A DNA stretch of 64,000 nucleotides, from contig NC_134283.1 in assembly GCF_949628215.1 (NCBI RefSeq), forward strand, positions 5,883,610 to 5,947,609, written 5' to 3'. Shown here piece after piece: positions 58,151-64,000 of this stretch (positions are counted from its first letter, which is position 1; each line of letters begins with the position of its first letter). The notes under the pieces were generated by a model. It saw only the letters and a program-made list of their open reading frames with translations. It was not told where the DNA came from and did no database searches. This DNA comes from Phalacrocorax aristotelis (Eukaryota; Chordata; Aves; Suliformes; Phalacrocoracidae). The position numbers were made by a program, and so were the translations under genes.

Positions 58151-61100
58151 AGGGCTTTTAAATGAGCTGTTCTGAGTGGGAACACGGGGCTCTCCATTGG
58201 GGCTGTCGTAAGCTTGCTTTTTCCTTGCATCTGCGTGTATCCTATGGCTATGTTAAGGACTCCTGGGAGCACTGAGAAACTACAGACTGAAAGGAGTGGG
58301 CTAGTTAAGTGGGCCTCTTCTCCCGCCGTAACTGTTGGTAAGAGTGTAGGTGCAGCAGCCCCTTTCACCCGATGGCAAGGCTGTGCTCCGCCAGCAGTAC
58401 CGAGTGTCTGCCAAGTGCTGCTCAAGGGATGAGATCCCGTCTTTTCCAACAGGGGAGCGTGATCCTCTTGATCCCCTTCTCTCAGAAGGGGAAAAGCAGT
58501 TTACAGTAACCGAGGAAATCCTGCTATCAGCACTAGGTTTGTGATGTTCTTCCCTGCTTGACTGGGAAATGAATGAAATAGCGGTGAAATGAAGCCTGGT
58601 CTGGTGGATGCGGCTGAAGTACGAGAGCAGCTTGCAAAACAGGGATTTGGCAACAGCACCTCATCTTCAGCATGCTTTACTTCTGTGCTGGCTGTGTCTT
58701 GCCGTTCTTGACTGTATAGTCTTGTCTTCATAGACATAGCAGGAAGAGAAAGAGATTGCTGCAGTAATCTTTTGTGATAGAATGCTGTATTCTGCAGTGT
58801 GACTTGCTGCAGATTATAATAAAAATATCCCACTAATTTTTCAGTAACTATGCTGATGTTTGTTCTATCAGTGCCACCTTAAATAATTACCAGGAGGTGA
58901 AGCTGCCTCATTGTGCTTTACTTGATCATTTATTCTAGCCAGAAATAAAACTGTAGAAATTACTTGGTGTTCAAGTTGGTGCTCAGCTTGCTTTATTCAT
59001 TAGCAGTAACATCTTTTTAACTTGCTTTACTATGACATCAGGTATGATGTAGGTACCTGCTACTAAAAGCAGCAGGTAAGCGTTCATTCTGCTGATGTGA
59101 GGAATGTTGAATTGTTGGCAGAAAGTGGTCATGTAAAAAGGCGGTTAAAGTCAGTCTTACTGTTTAGGTTCAGGGAAAGTAAACGCCATCTACATAATAT
59201 AAAACATTTTAAAAGTGGACATAATTCCGTTCCCTTTTGCATTTCCTTACTGTTTATGAGTCTATAGATATGTATCTAAATGATTTCCCCCTGCATTCTA
59301 ATATGTAACATTAGAAAACTAATGCCTAGTTTTCAGACTGAAATTCAAAAGGTTGAGACTAATTTTTATAAGATCTAGCTAAACTTGGTTTATTAAAGTG
59401 AAGGTGTCTGGCTAAATTTCTTGGAAACATTGGAAAGTTAGGGGTCATTCTCAATGTGCCTAATCACAACCTTAAGGATAGCAGCATAAATACTTTAATA
59501 TCCTGATCTGGAAGGTGTTAACCATCTTATTAAAAGCTAGAAAGAGTCCTTAGTTCAGTATTCCCTAGGCTTTTTGAAATAGTGTTAATCAACTGTGATT
59601 TCTCATGCCACTGTATTGATTTTGTGAGTATTCTAAGCTGTTATTGTAAAAAATCTTTCTAAATTTTGTAAGAAAGATAATACTAGAAATGCAGTTCTGC
59701 TGAAGTGACATGAATGATATCTTCAGGTAACACCAACCAGTTAGGTGTGGAGCTGAATCCTTTTTTTTTTTTTTTGCTAAAACTTCATATAATCTTACAG
59801 AAAACAGCCATGATTAGAGTAAATGAAGAGCTGTTTGGATTGTAAGTATTTTTCTCCAAAGCCAAACAGAACAGTACTGTGTAACTGAGAACATAAACCA
59901 AAACTGGCTGGTCTTACTCAAATTAGGCAGTAGGATGAAGTGCAACAGTAAATGTTACACGTGGTGAGTGAACTTTATAGGAATACGCAGATCTGTTCGC
60001 CCGTCGCTGTTAGTGCATGTTCTCGTTCACATGGTCATGCTGCCGCCTTGTGGGTATGATTTGAGTGTGCACAGCAAATCTCTGTTTCGTAGTAGTGCAG
60101 AAAGCTCACTCTGTATTTCTGGTTAAGGAGCCCAATGGCTAGCAATGTAGATGCTCAGATGCAATTTTTCATCTTCAGGGTTGGTAAACAAGGATTTGCA
60201 TTTTGCTTTAAGAAGTCATTTTTCTGAGCAACATGAATTCATGGGCTTAGGGGGTGTTTTACTATTGACATTAGAAACTTCACAAATTTAAACTACTTTA
60301 GTGTGCAACTTTTTAAATGGAAAAAATAGCAAAACTTGGTTTAGAAACACTCTAATGTGTTTTAATGAAATATGGAAGAAGCATCTTAGGGAAACAGTTA
60401 TCTAGATTTAAACCTCTTCTTTCACTGTCATCCCCCAAGCATGGAAATATTAAGCATTAAGCTAATCAGCGAGACTACAACAACCTAATTTAGTTTTCCT
60501 TCTGTATCTGGACACTGGTTAGTTTATATTTATGGAAGATTCTCTATAAGAAGGAAGGAACTTCCCTGGACTCCTGACATGCTGATCTCATGCTTCATTT
60601 GGGAAGGAAGCGGGAATGTACCAAACGCACTTCTTTCTCCACACAGCGAGGTTCCTGTACTGCTATTTCCCATAAGGAGGTCAGGAGGAGAAATGAGCAA
60701 GTGGAGAGAAACAAGCACTTCATCCTGGATTTTGGTGTTTTAACACGAATGCGAATGAAATGCGTGCAGCATTCTTGCCTCTTTCTAGACAGCCTTTTGG
60801 TTTCTGCCTACTTGCTAGGTATCCACAGTTTTATTGAGAATTCCATAATACATGCTGGTTCCTTTTGCACATGAATATAAATATTTAATGGATTGAACGT
60901 GTTTACAGATAGGCTTTTAGATTAGGGATGAGTGTCACTTCTTGCTAACTTATATGTGATTCCTGTTAGGAAATCTTTAGCAATGTGAAATGCTTAGCGT
61001 CCAGGATTGCTTATGCAAGGAATTATCTTGTAAGTATTATTTTTCTAAACAAAAATATTGTCATTGGAAATTTGGTATCATTGTCAGAGAATTTTGAAGT

Positions 61101-63640
61101 TTAGGCTTTTGATTTAAAAAAAAAAATCTGGTTTATGTTTGAAACCATAAAGCTAGAACATCCCATCTTTTCCCCACCTTAAGCTAAACCACGCAGAATG
61201 TGATACTGGAACTAGACAATGTCTTAATTCTTTTTTTTCCCCTGAAGGATAGTGTAGATTTAGAAACTGGTTAAGGAAGTTGAAAAATAAATCATCTTTT
61301 TCCGTGTGCTCTACTTTCAGGGCTAATAATGTCCAGAAATTTGCAGTTAGTTCTTAAGGCATTTAGATGCATACGTAATGTAATTTTTAACATGGAAGGG
61401 AAAACTGCGCAGAACTCAATCTTGTATAAAACACAATAAAGGGCTGAACATTTTTGTGCAACCCAGCGAAATATGTCAGTGCCTTTATGTTAAGAGTTCA
61501 TCTAAATACTTCTCCCCAAATAGTCACTTCAGATATTAATGTATGCGTAACAATTTGCAGTCAATTTTTCTCCTAAAGCAATTCCTCTATTTTCTTAATA
61601 TTGCTGTTCTACTTTACTGCTAATATTTCTTCTATAGCAATTGCATGTTTACCTTGACATTCTTTATCCAGCATTTCTGTTAGTAGTTTTCTCAGAGCAA
61701 TTTATGTTGCTGATTCCCAGTCTCTTTCTATGAATTTTTTTTTTTCGCAGTACTTTTTCATACTTAGATTCCTTATGAGCTACCACCTATATAAAATTCT
61801 GTCCATGTGGACTTAAATTCTGGTAAGATGGCAACCTGTTATCTTTATTTTAGATTAGAACATATTTAAAAGAAATTAAGAAAACCAACAGCTCATCCTG
61901 TCCTTTTTTCATACATGTTTTTGTGACTCTTGAAACTCTTTCATCTGTTAGAGTCATTCCCCTCCAGCAAAAACATTTTAGCCTTCTCTGATCATTTATA
62001 GATCACTGCCTAATCTGACACTGCTAATGTAAGTATAATACTGAGCACCGATAACACCGTTCATCATGAACTTCAGAAGTACTTAAACGCTCCAGTTCAG
62101 CCTCCATGACCACTGTAAGATGTTTTGTTACTTTAATCCATCATAGCCTCCGTGAGCTAAGTACCATATCTGGTAATTGAACTTGAAAGATTTTAATATT
62201 GAATGTTGTTTGAAAATGAATTTCAGGAGTACTGATCTACGAACTGGTGTGGCAGTTAGGACCTCTGATCTGTGGTATGTGTCCTGCAAGAGGTGCCATT
62301 GGAAAACCTATTCGAGTCATTAGAAGGCTTTTCATTGAAGAAGTACACTGTCACCTATCTATTTGTGGCATTGATAGTCTTCATCCACTTTAGCTGAGAA
62401 TAATTCTGTAAACAATGGCAGTGATTACTAATCTTAGTTTAGAAATAATGAGCCTTTCCTTGAAATCGTGCCTTGGATTTCCTGGCCTGTGCTGGTGTGC
62501 ATGCTACCTACTTCACCAGGGCACAGGTCTTGCTTTCTTCTCAAACAGCCAGCTTGGAAGACAGCTTTAGGAAGAGCAGTTGGAGGCTGAATGATGAAGA
62601 GATTTAATAATCAGCTGGGTTCACACATGTTAAAGTAACGTGCAGTCATTGAGCAGGTCACCCTCTCGCGGGAATGCCAACTCCAGTGCTATCAAAAAGA
62701 TCTACTGATAAATTTAAAACATATTGACTTTGTGTGACATGCAATCAAAAGCTGGTAGCAATAACGCAGCAGGGTTCTTAATCACTTTGCTGTTACAGTC
62801 ATGCTCCTGCTGTCATATTTCTAAAGGTTCATTTGTTAATTTGTTGACTAGAATGCTTAAGCAACTTGTACGGTTTCCAACTTGTTCTGTGCTAAGAGTA
62901 TATGTAGTGTAATATTAGACTTTCAGATAGTATGGGGGAAGATTTTTGAAAGGAATTACTACATGTGTTTGCAACACTACGTGGAACATATTCTCATGGC
63001 TCTCAAGAGGCTTTTAAATCTGTTTGGATTTTTAGAATTTAGTTTGCTTGTGGGAATGTAACTCTTGTTAAGCTGAACGCATGAGGGAAATATGGGGTAA
63101 GTTAGTGTACATACCTCTTCAAGCCAAATATATTACTTCAGCGTTCTAGGAAGAGCAGTGTAGATTATAGCTGCCAGCACTGCAGCTGAATATTGGGATT
63201 TTGCAATTGTAAAATCTGACCGCTGGCTACTAGTGTTTAGCTTGTCTATTTAGCTGGAGTGTTAAAACAGTGATGGCTACTTGGTACAAGTTGTAGTGGT
63301 ATTTGCCTGATGTATTGCAGCTGGCAAGGTGATCTCTTTGGGAGGAGGGAAGGACAAAAATACTAAGTAAACAAACAAACAAAAGGCATCTCTTTAATTC
63401 AGTGGCAGTATGGGTCATGCAAGTAGAATTTTGCCACGGGGAGACCATTTGTCCTGGTATGAACTGGACTTTTCCTCTTCCCTCACTTCTGAAGTGATGT
63501 TCCACAACAAATACGTCATCTTATTTCAGCCGCTATCATATGATGCTTTCATCCTTTTCAACAAAAGATCTTGAAAATTACTTCTGGGAATATGTTTTCT
63601 TTTAAATGGAATGTAATATAAAAATTTATTTCCTGAATGC
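57930..63640 (+). other. Probable CMC2 intron 1, no exon seen
   Basis: AT-rich, with T runs at 59761-59775 and 61736-61746. No coding exon, RNA gene or recognised repeat until the CR1 at the end. Confidence 0.5.
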
Positions 63641-63649
63641 AGTTTGCCT

Positions 63650-64000
63650 CCTGCCCCACAGAACCCTGCATAAAAGGACCTGGGTGTCCTGGCTGACATG
63701 AAGTTAAAACATGTTTTAGCGGTGCACCCTCACAGCAACAGAGGCTAGCAGCATACTGGGCTGTGTTAGAAGTGTATCAGGCAGGTCAAGGGAAGTTATC
63801 GTTATTCCCCTCTTTTTGGCAGTCTTGAGGCCACATCTGAAATACTGTGTTCATCTTTGGGCCCCACAGTGTAACAGAGATCATAAAAAACCCAAGTCCA
63901 GTAAAGGGGAAGCTAAGAGGGTCAGGAGAGTGGAACAGCTGGCATGTGTGGCAAGGTTAAGGGACCCAGGCTGCTTCAGCATTCTAAAGAGAAGACTTGA
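63650..64000 (+). mobile_element. CR1 LINE fragment, runs off the window
   Basis: Diverged match to the CR1 reverse-transcriptase C-terminal region: GACCTGGGTGTCCTGGCTGA (DLGVLAD) and TTTGGGCCCCACAG (LGPT/WAPQ block), with frame breaks. Older-looking than the copy at 46.85 kb. The 3' end is outside the window. Confidence 0.8.

Noticed and set aside
1-64000. CRISPR array, operons, riboswitches, phage or plasmid features
   Set aside because: The window is vertebrate nuclear DNA with spliced genes; no regular repeat-spacer pattern was seen.

Overview
This window is vertebrate nuclear DNA, most likely from a bird. It carries CR1 LINE fragments, fairly compact introns and CpG-island promoters. 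Its gene order is the one flanking GCSH and ATMIN, which corresponds to human 16q23.2 (CMC2-CENPN-ATMIN-C16orf46-GCSH) and, from memory, chicken chromosome 11. The species cannot be fixed from the sequence. All gene models were read by eye from splice sites and recalled protein families; no search was run.

Layout on the + strand. 1-5410: the last four coding exons of GCSH (+), with the transit-peptide exon outside the window. 5411-18430: gene-poor, with one small orphan CpG island at about 8.41-8.77 kb. 18430-20560: a large CpG island holding an intact single-exon glycogen-targeting subunit of protein phosphatase 1 (-), closest to the PPP1R3D/E group. 26379-27238: the main coding exon of C16orf46 (+), broken by several frame changes, so a pseudogene. 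About 30220-30915: another stretch of decayed, coding-like sequence I cannot name. 31.9-46.7 kb: ATMIN/ASCIZ (-), four coding exons and 794 residues, with a probable long 3'UTR. About 46850-47695: a truncated CR1 LINE just upstream of the ATMIN promoter. 48.69-57.3 kb: CENPN (-), complete, nine coding introns and 346 residues. 57.5-58.1 kb: a CpG island shared head to head by CENPN and, by synteny, CMC2 (+), whose coding exons lie beyond the window. 63.65-64.0 kb: a second CR1 fragment running off the end.

The genes do not form one pathway. GCSH carries the lipoyl arm of mitochondrial glycine cleavage. The PPP1R3 protein directs PP1 to glycogen. ATMIN is a zinc-finger, TQT-rich transcription factor and ATM cofactor that regulates and binds dynein light chain DYNLL1. 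CENPN reads CENP-A nucleosomes at the centromere. CMC2 is a mitochondrial twin-CX9C protein.

The two most interesting points are the PPP1R3 gene, which sits where mammals (as I recall the map) have none and may be a PPP1R3D/E ohnolog lost from mammals, and the C16orf46 pseudogene, whose presumed footprint encloses it.
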